64,000 nt of DNA from Geminicoccus sp036263595 (GCF_036263595.1 NZ_DATAGQ010000129.1:39748-103747), one strand, 5' to 3'; shown: positions 43,542-53,079, counted from the first letter of the stretch. A program made the numbers and translations. The notes: a model not told the origin generated them from the letters alone.

Positions 43542-44164
43542 TCCGGATCCTGGTGGGCAACGGCAAGGGTGGCGTCGGCAAGTCCACGATCGCGACCACG
43601 CTCGCAGCGGCCCTGGCCGCACGTGGCCGCCGCACGGCCCTGGCCGATGCCGACCGCCAGCGCTCCAGCCTGGCCTGGCTCGCCGCCAGGCCCGCCGGCC
43701 ACCCCGCAATCCGTGCGCTCGACTGGTCGAAGCGTCTGGACCAGGTGCCGCCGGAGATCGAGCGGCTGGTGGTGGACGCCCCCGCCAACCTGGACGGCGA
43801 CGAGATCGAGGACCTGCTGGACATGGCCGACAAGGTCGTGGTCCCCATGCAGCCCTCTCTGTTCGACCAGGGTGGGACCGAGCGGTTCCTGGGCAAGCTC
43901 GCCAGGCAGAAATCGGTGCGCAAGGGCCGCAAGGAGGTCGTGCTGTTGCTCAACAGGCTGCGCCCGCGCACCCGTGCGGCGGCGCGACTGGAAGCCTATG
44001 TGCGTGGGCTGGAGCTGCCGGTCGTGGCGCGCATCGCCGATCGTGCCGTGTTCGAGGAACTGGCCTCCGGCGGCCTATCCATCTTCGACGTTGCCGGCGC
44101 CCGCCACGAGGCGGCGCGGGCGGAGTGGGTGGATCTGGTCGAGCGGCTAGACACGCCGCGCTGA
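43538..44164 (+). CDS. ParA/MinD-like P-loop ATPase
   Basis: 208 residues, a small single-domain deviant Walker ATPase: GNGKGGVGKSTIATTLA, switch region VVDAPANLDG, and VPMQPSLFDQGG. GTG start at 43538 follows GGAGG and overlaps the CYTH-CHAD stop (GTGA). No parB neighbour, so probably not chromosome partitioning; such orphans often position protein cargo. Its 3' end overlaps the convergent XRE gene by 18 bases. Confidence 0.85.
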   Translation: MIRILVGNGKGGVGKSTIATTLAAALAARGRRTALADADRQRSSLAWLAARPAGHPAIRALDWSKRLDQVPPEIERLVVDAPANLDGDEIEDLLDMADKVVVPMQPSLFDQGGTERFLGKLARQKSVRKGRKEVVLLLNRLRPRTRAAARLEAYVRGLELPVVARIADRAVFEELASGGLSIFDVAGARHEAARAEWVDLVERLDTPR

Positions 44165-44566
44165 GCTGCGCCGCTCGACCACGGCCCGAACCAGCCCGCC
44201 CAGGGCCGAACGCACGCTGCCCTGGTCGATCTGCGCGAACTGCCGGACCAGGTCGAGCGCGGCTCGCTCCGCCTGGATGGCGGCATCGGGCGTCCGGTCC
44301 GCCCAGGCGTCCCGGGTGATCCGCCCGCCGGGAGGCGGGTGGGTATCGCTGGTCCCGCACAGCCAGTCGATGTCGGTGCGCAGGCGCTCGGCGATCAGGA
44401 TGAGCCTGGCAGCACTCACCCGGTTGGCGCCCCGCTCGAACTTCTGGATCTGCTGGTAGGACACGCCGATGACTTGGCCGACCTGCTCCTGGGTCAGGCC
44501 CAGTTCGACCCGCCGGCGGCGCATGCGCTCGCCGATTTTCCGCTCGATGAGCTGTTCACGTTCCAT
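44147..44566 (-). CDS. XRE-family transcriptional regulator
   Basis: 139 residues. The helix-turn-helix is at about 22-65 (RVELGLTQEQVGQVIGVSYQ, QIQKFERGANRVSAARL), followed by a C-terminal tail. This type is common in alphaproteobacteria as a small chromosomal regulator. Target genes unknown. The last 18 bases overlap the end of the convergent ParA-like gene; it diverges from bamD. Confidence 0.85.
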   Translation of the reverse strand: MEREQLIERKIGERMRRRRVELGLTQEQVGQVIGVSYQQIQKFERGANRVSAARLILIAERLRTDIDWLCGTSDTHPPPGGRITRDAWADRTPDAAIQAERAALDLVRQFAQIDQGSVRSALGGLVRAVVERRSSARRV

Positions 44567-44675
44567 GATCGGCCCTAAGCGCTGCAGGTCGCCGTGGCTG
44601 GCTTGCGCGCCAAGGCTCCGCTAAGCTGGCTCCGCCACGCTTGATCATAACCTTTGGTGGAACGGGCTACAAGGA

Positions 44676-45521
44676 ATGCGAGGGATCGACGTCAGTGACG
44701 TCAGGTGGAAGAACCCGCTGCGGCGCGGCTTGAGGGCGGCGGCGGTGATGCTGTTCTTTTCGCTTTCCGCGTGCGGCGGCAACTCTGCCGACCAGGTCGA
44801 CCTGACTCCGGACAAGCCGGCCGAGCAGCTCTACGCCGAAGCGCAGGAGTTCTCGCAGAACGGCCAGTGGCTGCAGGCCGCCGCCGCCTATGAGGAAGTC
44901 GAGCGCCAGCACCCCTACTCGGAGCTGGCCAAGCGTGCCCAGGTGGAAGCCGCCTATGCCTATTACGAGGGCGATTCGTACGAGGAAGCCGTGGGTGCGG
45001 CCGAGCGCTTCATCGACCTTCATCCGGGCGACGAGGCCACGCCCTATGCCTACTACCTGATCGGGCTTTGCTACTACGAGCAGATCAGCGATGTCGGCCG
45101 CGACCAGGACATGACCGAGCGCGCCCTGCAGTCCTTCGACGAGATGGTGCGCCGCTATCCCGAGAGCGACTACGCGCGCGATGCAAGGCTCAAGCTGGAC
45201 CTGATCCAGGACCATCTGGCCGGCAAGGAAATGGAGATCGGGCGCTACTACGAGACCCGCAAGCAGTATGTCGGCGCGATCAACCGCTTCCGCAACGTGG
45301 TCGAGAACTACCAGACGACCTCGCACGTGCCGGAAGCATTGTTCCGCCTGACCGAGACCTATCTGGCGCTGGGCGTGCGCAAGGAAGCACAGTCGGCCGC
45401 GGCCGTGCTTGGCTACAACTATCCGGGCTCTATCTGGTACGAGCGGTCCTATGCGCTGCTGGAGGACCAGAACCTGCAACCCGCGGAGGACAGCGGCTCG
45501 TGGCTGTCGAACCTGTTCTGA
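44676..45521 (+). CDS. bamD: outer membrane assembly lipoprotein BamD
   Basis: Essential lipoprotein of the BAM complex. 281 residues; signal peptide with lipobox LSAC (Cys near residue 33), then TPR-like repeats (AEQLYAEAQEFSQNGQWLQA, YYEGDSYEEAVGAAERFID, TERALQSFDEMVRRYPESDY). Only one in-frame ATG precedes the signal. It lies upstream of recN and ligA, the usual alphaproteobacterial order. Confidence 0.94.
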   Translation: MRGIDVSDVRWKNPLRRGLRAAAVMLFFSLSACGGNSADQVDLTPDKPAEQLYAEAQEFSQNGQWLQAAAAYEEVERQHPYSELAKRAQVEAAYAYYEGDSYEEAVGAAERFIDLHPGDEATPYAYYLIGLCYYEQISDVGRDQDMTERALQSFDEMVRRYPESDYARDARLKLDLIQDHLAGKEMEIGRYYETRKQYVGAINRFRNVVENYQTTSHVPEALFRLTETYLALGVRKEAQSAAAVLGYNYPGSIWYERSYALLEDQNLQPAEDSGSWLSNLF

Positions 45522-45534
45522 CCTCGCACCCTTC

Positions 45535-47193
45535 ATGCTCCAGAGCCTGAACGTCCGCGACCTCCTGCTCCTGGACCGGCTGGACCTGGAGTTCGGGGAG
45601 GGACTGACCACGCTGACCGGCGAGACCGGTGCCGGCAAGTCGATCCTGCTGGACTGCCTGGGCTTGGCCACCGGGGCCCGGGCCGAGCGCGGCCAGGTCC
45701 GCATCGGCACCACCCAGGGCTCCGTCACCGCCCTGTTCACCCTGCCGCCCGACCATCCGGCGCGCCCGTTCCTGGCAGAGCAGGGCATCGCCTGCGGCGA
45801 GGAGATCTCCTTGCGCCGCGTGGTGTTCGCCGATGGTCGCTCGCGCGGGTTCATCGAGGACGAGCCGGTCGCGATCGGCACATTGGAGCGGGTGGGCCGC
45901 GACCTCGCGGAGGTCCATGGCCAGTTCGAGCAGCGTGGTCTCGCCGACCCCACCCGCCACCGCGCCCTGCTCGACGCGTTCGGCGGCCATGAGGCGGAGG
46001 CCGAGGCCGTCCGCCGGGCTTGGCAGGCCTGGCGCGACATGCGCACGCGACTGGATGAGCGCAAGCGGGCGGCCGACCAGGCGGCCGCGGACGAGGAACG
46101 CCTGCGTGCGCACCTGGCCGAGCTCGAAAAGTTCGGCGCGGTGCCGGGCGAGGAAGAGGAGCTGGCCAAGGAGCGCCAGCGCCTGCAGACCCGCGACCGC
46201 CAGATCGCCCTGTTCGACGAGGCTGCCAAGGGCCTGGCCGATGCCGCCGAGCGGCTGGCCAACACCCAGCGCAAGCTGGACCGCTCCGGCGTCGACGATC
46301 CGAGCCTGGAGCAGATCGTGGACGGGCTGGAACGCGCCTCGTCGGAACTGGCCGACGTGGAGCGCGCCACTGCGGAGCGTCTGCGCGAGCTGATCCACGC
46401 CGAAGGCCGTCTGGACGAGGTCGAGGAACGCCTGTTCGCCTTGCGCGCCCTTGCCCGCAAGCACCGCGTCTCTGCCGACCAGCTGGAAGGCCTGCAGGAC
46501 GAGTTCGTGGCTGCCCTGGCCCAGATCGAGACCGGCGCTGCCGACATCGTCCGCCTGGAAGCCGAAACCAAGGCGTTGCACGAGCGCTTCCTTGACACGG
46601 TGAAGGCTCTGTCGGCTGCCCGTGAGCGCGCCGCGCAGACGCTGGGTGCCGCCGTTGCTGCCGAGCTGGCGCCGCTCAAGCTTGAGCGTGCCACCCTCCG
46701 TGTGACCCTGACCCCGCTGGAGCCGGAAGCCTACGGCCAGGAGGGTGCCGAGCGGGTCGCCTTCGAGGTTCGCACCAATCCCGGCCAGCCCTTCGGCCCG
46801 ATCGGCAAGATCGCGTCCGGCGGCGAGCTAGCCCGCTTCATGCTGGCCCTCAAGGTCGTCCTGGCCCGCCTGCAGCCGGTCGGCACGCTCGTGTTCGACG
46901 AAATCGACGCCGGCACCGGTGGAGCGACGGCAGACGCGATCGGCGAGCGGCTGGCGCGCCTGGCCGCCGACCGCCAGGTCCTGGTCGTCACCCACGCGCC
47001 CCAGGTCGCCGCCCGCGCCCAGAGCCATCTGCGGGTGGTGAAGGTGCAGGAAGAGGACCGTACCCGGGTCACGGTGGAGCGGCTGGAAGGGGAGGAGCGT
47101 CGCGACGAGGTCGCCCGCATGCTGGCCGGCGCCCAGATCACCGCCGCGGCCCGTGCTGCCGCCGACAGCCTTCTCCAGGATGCGGTAGGCTAG
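45535..47193 (+). CDS. recN: DNA repair protein RecN
   Basis: SMC-like ATPase for double-strand-break repair. 552 residues from ATG 45535; Walker A TGETGAGKSILLD near residue 30, central coiled coil, signature KIASGGELARFML and Walker B TLVFDEIDAGTGG near the C-terminus. The frame extension back into bamD was discarded. TAG stop directly abuts the ligA ATG. Confidence 0.95.
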   Translation: MLQSLNVRDLLLLDRLDLEFGEGLTTLTGETGAGKSILLDCLGLATGARAERGQVRIGTTQGSVTALFTLPPDHPARPFLAEQGIACGEEISLRRVVFADGRSRGFIEDEPVAIGTLERVGRDLAEVHGQFEQRGLADPTRHRALLDAFGGHEAEAEAVRRAWQAWRDMRTRLDERKRAADQAAADEERLRAHLAELEKFGAVPGEEEELAKERQRLQTRDRQIALFDEAAKGLADAAERLANTQRKLDRSGVDDPSLEQIVDGLERASSELADVERATAERLRELIHAEGRLDEVEERLFALRALARKHRVSADQLEGLQDEFVAALAQIETGAADIVRLEAETKALHERFLDTVKALSAARERAAQTLGAAVAAELAPLKLERATLRVTLTPLEPEAYGQEGAERVAFEVRTNPGQPFGPIGKIASGGELARFMLALKVVLARLQPVGTLVFDEIDAGTGGATADAIGERLARLAADRQVLVVTHAPQVAARAQSHLRVVKVQEEDRTRVTVERLEGEERRDEVARMLAGAQITAAARAAADSLLQDAVG

Positions 47194-49284
47194 ATGAAGG
47201 AACTCCCGGTCGACGAACTGGACGAGGATGCTGCGCGCACCGAGCTGGAGCGCCTGGCCCTGCGCATCGCTGACGCCGACCGGCGCTACTACCAGGAAGA
47301 CAAGCCCGACCTGACCGATGCGCAGTACGACGAGCTGCGCCGCCGCAACAACGCCATCGAGCAGCGATTCCCGCATCTGGTGCGGCCGGACAGCCCAAAC
47401 CACCGGGTCGGCGCCCCGCCCGTCTCCGCCTTCGGCAAGGTGGTCCATGCCGTGCCGATGCTCTCGCTCGACAATGCGATGACGGCGGAGGACATCCACG
47501 AGTTCGTGGCCAGGGTGAACCGCTATCTGCGCCGACCCGAGGACGCTGCCAACGACTATGTGGCCGAGCCCAAGATCGACGGCCTGTCCTGCTCGCTGCG
47601 CTACGAGGACGGCATCCTGGTCCGCGGCGCCACCCGCGGCGACGGTACGACCGGCGAGGACGTGACCAACAACGTCCGCACCATCAAGGACGTGCCCACC
47701 CGCCTGCATGGCGAGGCCCCGTCGGTGATCGAGGTGCGCGGCGAGGTCTACATGGAGCGCTCCGCCTTCCTGCGCATCAACGAGGAGCAGGAAGAGGCCG
47801 GCCAGGAGCGTTTCGCCAATCCGCGCAATGCCGCTGCCGGCTCGCTTCGCCAGCTTGACAGCCGGATCACCGCCAGGCGCCCCTTGCGCTTCTTCGCCTA
47901 TGGCTGGGGCGAGGCGGACCCGCCGATCCGCAGCGGCCGCTATGCCGACTTCCTCCAGCGCCTGCGCGACTGGGGCTTCGTCGTGAACCCGCTGACCAGG
48001 CTCTGCCACACCGCGGATGAGCTGGTGGAGCATCAGGCCGAGATCGGTCGGCAGCGGGCGGAGCTGGGCTACGAGATCGACGGCGTGGTCGACAAGGTCG
48101 ATGACATCGCGCTGCAGGAAAGGCTGGGCTTCGTCGGCCGCGCCCCGCGCTGGGCGATCGCGCACAAGTTCCCGGCCGAGCAGGCCCGCACGAAGGTGAA
48201 CGACATCACCATCCAGGTCGGCCGCACCGGTGCCTTGACCCCGGTCGCCGAGCTGGAGCCGGTGATCGTCGGCGGTGTCACCGTCGCGCGGGCGACCCTG
48301 CACAACGAGGACTTCATCAGGTCCAAGGACATCCGGATCGGCGACACGGTCCTGATCCAGCGCGCTGGCGACGTGATCCCCCAGGTCGTGGAGGTGATCC
48401 AGGCCGAGCGGCCGCAAGGTACCAGCGAGTATGTTTTTCCCGACACCTGCCCCGTCTGCGGCAGTCATGCCGTGCGGCTGGAAGGCGAGGCGGTCCGGCG
48501 CTGCACGGGTGGCCTGATCTGCCGGGCGCAGGTCGCCGGCAGGCTGCAGCTCATGGTCGGCCGCGATGCCTTCGACATCGAGGGCCTGGGCAAGAAGCAG
48601 GTGCCGCAGCTGATCGAGGCGGGCCTGCTTCACGAGCCGGCCGACCTGTTCCTGCTTTCCCGCGACGAAGAGCGCCTGAACCGCCTGCGCACCCTGGAAG
48701 GCTGGGGCAAGCGCAAGGTCGAGAACCTGGTGGCCTCGATCGAGGCGCACCGCACGGTCCCGCTGGCCCGCTTCATCCTGGCGCTCGGCATCCGTTTCAC
48801 GGGCGAGGTCAATGCCAGGCTACTTGCCCGCGCCTATGGCAGCTATGACCGGTGGCGCGAGGGGATGCTGAAGCTGGGGGCAGGCGACCCCGAGGAACTG
48901 GCGCGGCTCGACGATGTCGATCGGATCGGCAGCGCGCTGATCGATGCCTTGCGCGCCTTTTTCGGCGAGCCGCACAACGTCGAGGCAGTCGACCGTCTGG
49001 CGGCCCAGCTGACCATCCAGGACGCGGTTGCCCCGGACGTGGCGACGAACAGCCCGCTGGCAGCCAAGTCGATCGTCTTTACCGGCACGCTCGAAACCAT
49101 GAGCCGCTCGGAGGCCAAAGCACGGGCCGAGCGCTTCGGCGCGAAGGTCGGCTCTTCCGTCTCGAAGAATACGGACTATCTGGTGGTAGGCTCGGACGCT
49201 GGTTCCAAGGCTGCCAAGGCGCAAGCGCTGGGCGTGCAGACCATGACCGAGCAGGAGTTCCTCGAACTGACGGACCGCCGATGA
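47194..49284 (+). CDS. ligA: NAD-dependent DNA ligase
   Basis: Joins nicks in replication and repair. 696 residues: Ia domain, adenylation domain with catalytic Lys in AEPKIDG, GDGTTGEDVTNN, OB fold, Cys4 zinc site (CPVCGSHAV and CTGGLICRAQ), helix-hairpin-helix repeats, and C-terminal BRCT (SIVFTGTLETMSRSEAKARA). The stop overlaps the next ATG. Confidence 0.96.
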   Translation: MKELPVDELDEDAARTELERLALRIADADRRYYQEDKPDLTDAQYDELRRRNNAIEQRFPHLVRPDSPNHRVGAPPVSAFGKVVHAVPMLSLDNAMTAEDIHEFVARVNRYLRRPEDAANDYVAEPKIDGLSCSLRYEDGILVRGATRGDGTTGEDVTNNVRTIKDVPTRLHGEAPSVIEVRGEVYMERSAFLRINEEQEEAGQERFANPRNAAAGSLRQLDSRITARRPLRFFAYGWGEADPPIRSGRYADFLQRLRDWGFVVNPLTRLCHTADELVEHQAEIGRQRAELGYEIDGVVDKVDDIALQERLGFVGRAPRWAIAHKFPAEQARTKVNDITIQVGRTGALTPVAELEPVIVGGVTVARATLHNEDFIRSKDIRIGDTVLIQRAGDVIPQVVEVIQAERPQGTSEYVFPDTCPVCGSHAVRLEGEAVRRCTGGLICRAQVAGRLQLMVGRDAFDIEGLGKKQVPQLIEAGLLHEPADLFLLSRDEERLNRLRTLEGWGKRKVENLVASIEAHRTVPLARFILALGIRFTGEVNARLLARAYGSYDRWREGMLKLGAGDPEELARLDDVDRIGSALIDALRAFFGEPHNVEAVDRLAAQLTIQDAVAPDVATNSPLAAKSIVFTGTLETMSRSEAKARAERFGAKVGSSVSKNTDYLVVGSDAGSKAAKAQALGVQTMTEQEFLELTDRR

Positions 49285-49550
49285 CCCGTATCGTGACGCT
49301 CGTCCTGGGCTACAGCTTCCTGGTCCTGGGCGTGCTCGGCCTGGTTCTGCCGTTCCTGCAAGGCTTCCTGTTCATCTTCATCGGACTGATCCTGCTCAGC
49401 AAGCACGCTTCCTGGGCCAACCGCTCACTCGGCTATATCCGCGGGCGCTGGCCGGCCATGGGCCGGATGATCGAGCAGGCCGAGGGCATGGCCGAACGCT
49501 GGATCGACAAGTGCACGAACGGCGTCCGATGGCTGGTCGGGCGGGCTTGA
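49281..49550 (+). CDS. small membrane protein, PGPGW-like
   Basis: 89 residues with two membrane segments (IVTLVLGYSFLVLGVLGLVL, GFLFIFIGLILLS) and a basic tail. Resembles the PGPGW group of small putative transmembrane proteins. ATGA overlap with ligA. Function unknown. Confidence 0.7.
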   Translation: MTRIVTLVLGYSFLVLGVLGLVLPFLQGFLFIFIGLILLSKHASWANRSLGYIRGRWPAMGRMIEQAEGMAERWIDKCTNGVRWLVGRA

Positions 49551-49571
49551 GAAAGGGGCCGGCAGGTTCCG

Positions 49572-50453
49572 TCAGGCGCCGTAAAGCTCGATCGGGGCGT
49601 CGTAGCCCTTGAGCCGGTAGACATGGACGGGGCTGTCCTCGAACTCTGATGCCGCACGGTCGTGCACGGATCGGGTGACCAGGATCTGCCCGGCCTCCGC
49701 GACCGATTGGGTCCGCGACGCGGTGTTCACGACGGTCCCGATGGCCGTCAGGTCGCGGTGCGAGCGGCCAAACTCGCCAAAGCTGAGCTCGCCCGTATCG
49801 ATCCCGATACCGACTCCGAAATCGCTGGCGCCCAGGCCGAACGTCCGGACGAGTTCGTCGCGCTTGTCACGACAGCGCCGCTGGATCTCGCGGGCAGCGA
49901 GCACAGCCTGCCTGACATGATCGGGCTGCCGGATCGGGAAGTTGAAGACTGCCATGATGGCGTCTCCCAGGGTCTTGTTCAGGAGCCCATCATGATCCCA
50001 GATCGCCTCCGCGCACTCGTCATAGAACGTGTCGAGCAGGCCTGAGACGGCGTCGGGCGACTGCGACCGGGAAAGGTTGGTGTAGCCTCTCAGGTCGATG
50101 AACATGACGGTCGCGTCGATCGTGATCTTGCGTGCCTTCATCAGTGTCTTGAACATCAGCTCGCAGGCGGTGCACGTGTTCGGGTTCATCCGGCTCGGGC
50201 GGATGCCGAACAGGCGGAATGGCACCGAGAGGACGCCGTACAATGGCACCGGCACGCGCAGCTGCTGCCAGCATCCTTGCAGCTCTTTGCCCTTGGCATC
50301 GTCTTGGGACCTGCGTGTCACTGGCCAGTATTCGGCCAGGAGAGAGACTATCGATTCAGCCTGTTCCCAAAGGACGATCGTATCAAGCAGGCTTTCGCTG
50401 GCAGGCTGGTTGTTGATGCCCCGAAGCGAACCTGGTGAGCCGCCGGCCGCCAT
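49572..50453 (-). CDS. class III adenylate/guanylate cyclase domain protein
   Basis: 293 residues from ATG 50453 (a GTG at 50507 is in frame; neither has a good ribosome-binding site). The C-terminal cyclase domain has the metal-binding Asp residues in FIDLRGYTNLS and GDAIMAVFNFP, and the IGTVVNTASRTQ segment. A Cys pair (NPNTCTACE) stands just before the domain. No membrane helix, so a cytosolic enzyme; cAMP is the likely product. N-terminal 100 residues match nothing I recognise. Confidence 0.82.
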   Translation of the reverse strand: MAAGGSPGSLRGINNQPASESLLDTIVLWEQAESIVSLLAEYWPVTRRSQDDAKGKELQGCWQQLRVPVPLYGVLSVPFRLFGIRPSRMNPNTCTACELMFKTLMKARKITIDATVMFIDLRGYTNLSRSQSPDAVSGLLDTFYDECAEAIWDHDGLLNKTLGDAIMAVFNFPIRQPDHVRQAVLAAREIQRRCRDKRDELVRTFGLGASDFGVGIGIDTGELSFGEFGRSHRDLTAIGTVVNTASRTQSVAEAGQILVTRSVHDRAASEFEDSPVHVYRLKGYDAPIELYGA

Positions 50454-50772
50454 GACTGCTTGCGACCGGGATGTTCGCTCTTGGACCGTGCATGCGTATA
50501 CCTGCACCCGTTCAAGGAACGGGGCTGGCGAACCGGGCTGAGCGGAAGCCCCTTCAGCATTAGGATCATAAGCCTACATCGTGCTATCCTGAAGTCCAGT
50601 CTTACACTCGGGCGAAGGACAGGAGCATGCAGCCGCACGATCATCGTTTTTGCACGAACGAACCCGACGGACGCAGGACCCGGGCCGTCGTCAAGAATGC
50701 ACGAACGAACCCGAGCCGGCTTTGTCGTCGCCGGTCCGGGCCCTCATGCATCTACACGAACGAACCCGAGGA
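50454..50772. other. intergenic stretch with three direct repeats
   Basis: 319 bases between the aminopeptidase stop and the cyclase start, both on the minus strand. It holds no convincing gene. Its right half carries three copies of a 15-base repeat, annotated separately. Confidence 0.6.
50653..50769 (+). repeat. three 15-base direct repeats (CACGAACGAACCCGA)
   Basis: Exact copies at 50653-50667, 50700-50714 and 50755-50769, start-to-start spacing 47 and 55 bases. The intervening sequences differ. Not a CRISPR array, since the units are too short and irregular; a protein-binding array or short dispersed repeat is possible. Confidence 0.8.
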
Positions 50773-52548
50773 TCAGATCGGAGCGCAGGCCCGCTGCAGC
50801 CATGCCAGCGTTCGCTCGTCGACCAGCGGCCCGACCTCGGCCAGGACCCGGGCATGGTAGGCATCCAGCCAGGCTCGCTCGTCCGCGCTCAGCATGGCTG
50901 CGACGATCATGGTCCGGTCGATCGGCACCAGGGTCAGCGTACCGAAGCGCAGCAGCTTGCGCTCGCCGCCCGGCGGGGTCGGCGCCTCCTGGACCACGAG
51001 CAGGTTTTCGGTCCGGATGCCGTGACTGCCCGGCACGTACTGGCCGGGCTCGTTCGACAGGATCATGCCGGGCTGGAGCTTGACGAGGCTCTGTCCCTTG
51101 GCGATGCGGGCCGGCCCTTCGTGCACGCACAGATAGCTGCCGACCCCGTGCCCGGTGCCATGGTCGAAGTCGAACCCCTGACGCCAGAGCGGCGCCCTGG
51201 CCAGCGTGTCGAGCTGAGCACCGCTGGTACCTTCGGGAAACACGGCCTGGGAAAGGGCGATCATGCCCTGCAGGACGAGCGTGAACTGTACCCGCACATA
51301 CGCCGGCACCTGGCCCAGCCCGATGGTGCGGGTGATGTCGGTGGTGCCGTCCAGGTACTGGCCACCGCTGTCGATCAGGTAGACGCTGCCCGTCTCCAGC
51401 CGCCGGTTGGTGTCGATGCTGGTGCGATAGTGCGGCTGGGCAGCGTTCGGCCCGTGCGCGCTGATCGAATCGAAGCTGAGGCCACGGAACAACGCGTCCT
51501 CGGCGCGCAGGCTGGCGAGCTTGGTGGCCGCCTCGATCTCATCGGTGCCGGCCGGTACCGCTTCCTCCGTCAGCCAGCAAAGAAAGTGCGACATCGCCGC
51601 CCCGTCCCGCCGCTGCGCCGCATAGGCGCCTGCTACCTCCACGTGGTTCTTCATGGCACGGGCCAGCGGGATCGGGTCCTCCCCGTCGATCACCGTGCCA
51701 CCCGCCCTGGCGAACCGGTCGGCGAAACCGACCGCCGAATAGGCAGGATCGACGAGCAGCCGCAGCCGACGTCCGCCCAGTTCGTCGAGGGCCGGCTCGA
51801 ACGCCTCGTAATCCTCGACCGTGACGCGGTTGCCGAGGTCGAGTCCGGCGAGCTTGGTACGATCGGTGAACAGCCGGACATGACCATCGGTCCCCAGCAG
51901 GGCGAAGCCGAGCGGGAGCGGGTTGAACGGCACGTCGGCGCCGCGCACGTTCAAGAGCCAGGCGATCGATTCCGGCGCTGTGATCAGCAACTGGTCTGCC
52001 CCGGCCTTGGCCAAGGCAACGCCCATGCGCTCGGTCTTCGCCGCCGCCTCTTCCCCGGCATATTCCTTCGGATGGGAGTGCACTGGTTCCGCCGGCCGGG
52101 CCGGGCGGTCGTGCCAGATCAGGTCGATCGGGTTGCGGTCCAGCGCGACCAGGGTCGCGCCTGCGGCTGTCAGCTTCTTCGCCATCGCCTCCCGCTCGGG
52201 CTTGCGAACCAGGCGGGGGTCATAGCCGATCCTGGCGCCCTGACGGACATGCTCGGCGAGCCAGGCGGATGGCGGTGTCAGCGTGCTGTTGGCCCGCTGG
52301 AACAGGGCAGGATCCAGTTCCCGTTCCAGCTGCACGGTATAGCGTCCATCACTCATCACAGCCGCCATGTCCGGCAGCACCAACACCACGCCGGCCGAGC
52401 CTGTGAAGCCTGTGAGCCACGCCACGCGCTCGGCATGCGGCGGCAGGTATTCGGAGCCGTGTTCGTCCGTGCGGGGCATCCAGAACCCGTCGACTTCCAT
52501 CTTCGCGAGCTCCGCGCGCAGTGCTGCCAGCCGTTCGGCAATGTTCAT
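50773..52548 (-). CDS. aminopeptidase P family (Xaa-Pro aminopeptidase)
   Basis: 591-residue M24 peptidase with two creatinase-like N-terminal domains and a C-terminal pita-bread catalytic domain. Metal ligands: Asp in YLIDSGGQYLDGTTDITRT, His in FDFDHGTGHGVG, Glu in LSNEPGQY and in GIRTENLLVV. The ATG at 52548 (MNIAERLAALRAEL) has GGGA upstream; the 12-codon extension was dropped. Removes N-terminal residues preceding proline. Confidence 0.93.
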   Translation of the reverse strand: MNIAERLAALRAELAKMEVDGFWMPRTDEHGSEYLPPHAERVAWLTGFTGSAGVVLVLPDMAAVMSDGRYTVQLERELDPALFQRANSTLTPPSAWLAEHVRQGARIGYDPRLVRKPEREAMAKKLTAAGATLVALDRNPIDLIWHDRPARPAEPVHSHPKEYAGEEAAAKTERMGVALAKAGADQLLITAPESIAWLLNVRGADVPFNPLPLGFALLGTDGHVRLFTDRTKLAGLDLGNRVTVEDYEAFEPALDELGGRRLRLLVDPAYSAVGFADRFARAGGTVIDGEDPIPLARAMKNHVEVAGAYAAQRRDGAAMSHFLCWLTEEAVPAGTDEIEAATKLASLRAEDALFRGLSFDSISAHGPNAAQPHYRTSIDTNRRLETGSVYLIDSGGQYLDGTTDITRTIGLGQVPAYVRVQFTLVLQGMIALSQAVFPEGTSGAQLDTLARAPLWRQGFDFDHGTGHGVGSYLCVHEGPARIAKGQSLVKLQPGMILSNEPGQYVPGSHGIRTENLLVVQEAPTPPGGERKLLRFGTLTLVPIDRTMIVAAMLSADERAWLDAYHARVLAEVGPLVDERTLAWLQRACAPI

Positions 52549-52632
52549 CGACGGTTCCCATTTGAGACGACACGGCACCTGCATAGCGGCTGGAGGCCAT
52601 GCCGGGCGAGGGGCCTCGTGCCGTACCGCCGC

Positions 52633-52947
52633 TCATTCCTGCCGGTGCCGAAGCTCGTAATGGCGGGAGCGGTCGTCGAAATGCTGGAGGACCGCCCGGG
52701 CGGCCGCCGGGACATAGGCTGCCTCGCCGTTGCCGTGCGTGAACCGGTCCAGCGCCGCCTGGTCCGCGAACCACATGATCGTCATGAACTCGACCTCTTC
52801 CCCGTCCGGTCGCCGCAGGAGGTCGATCCTCGTCAGGCCTTGCCCGGTCCGCGCCGCGATCGCGGGAAAGACCTCGCGCCGGAGCAGGTTTTCATAGGCA
52901 TCCGCCTTCGCAGGCGAGGTCCAGCCATGCCAGGTACGGGCCAGCAT
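52633..52947 (-). CDS. antibiotic biosynthesis monooxygenase (ABM)-fold protein
   Basis: 104-residue dimeric alpha/beta-barrel type protein: MLARTWHGWTSPAKADAYE at the start, then VEFMTIMWFADQAALDRFT and a His-rich end. Start at 52947 is supported by AAGGGAG upstream. Divergent from the Lrp gene, which may regulate it. Enzymatic role not determinable. Confidence 0.65.
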   Translation of the reverse strand: MLARTWHGWTSPAKADAYENLLRREVFPAIAARTGQGLTRIDLLRRPDGEEVEFMTIMWFADQAALDRFTHGNGEAAYVPAAARAVLQHFDDRSRHYELRHRQE

Positions 52948-53079
52948 CCGAAATCTCCCTTGCCTATGTCCCCAGACAAGGAATGTCACACGGAGCCAAG
53001 GCATGTCCTTGCTCTTTATGCCCGGTCTTCATCATTTTGGGCAACGATGTTGTGCAGAACCCCCGAGGAGAGGCAGACA

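Noticed and set aside
50653..50769. CRISPR array
   Set aside because: Repeats are only 15 bases, three copies, unequal spacers and no cas genes nearby.
50650..53079. Very long open frame on the plus strand antisense to the aminopeptidase gene
   Set aside because: Composition is that of a GC-rich antisense shadow; only its last 178 codons (Lrp, from 53080) show a protein family. The opposite strand has a complete M24 peptidase.
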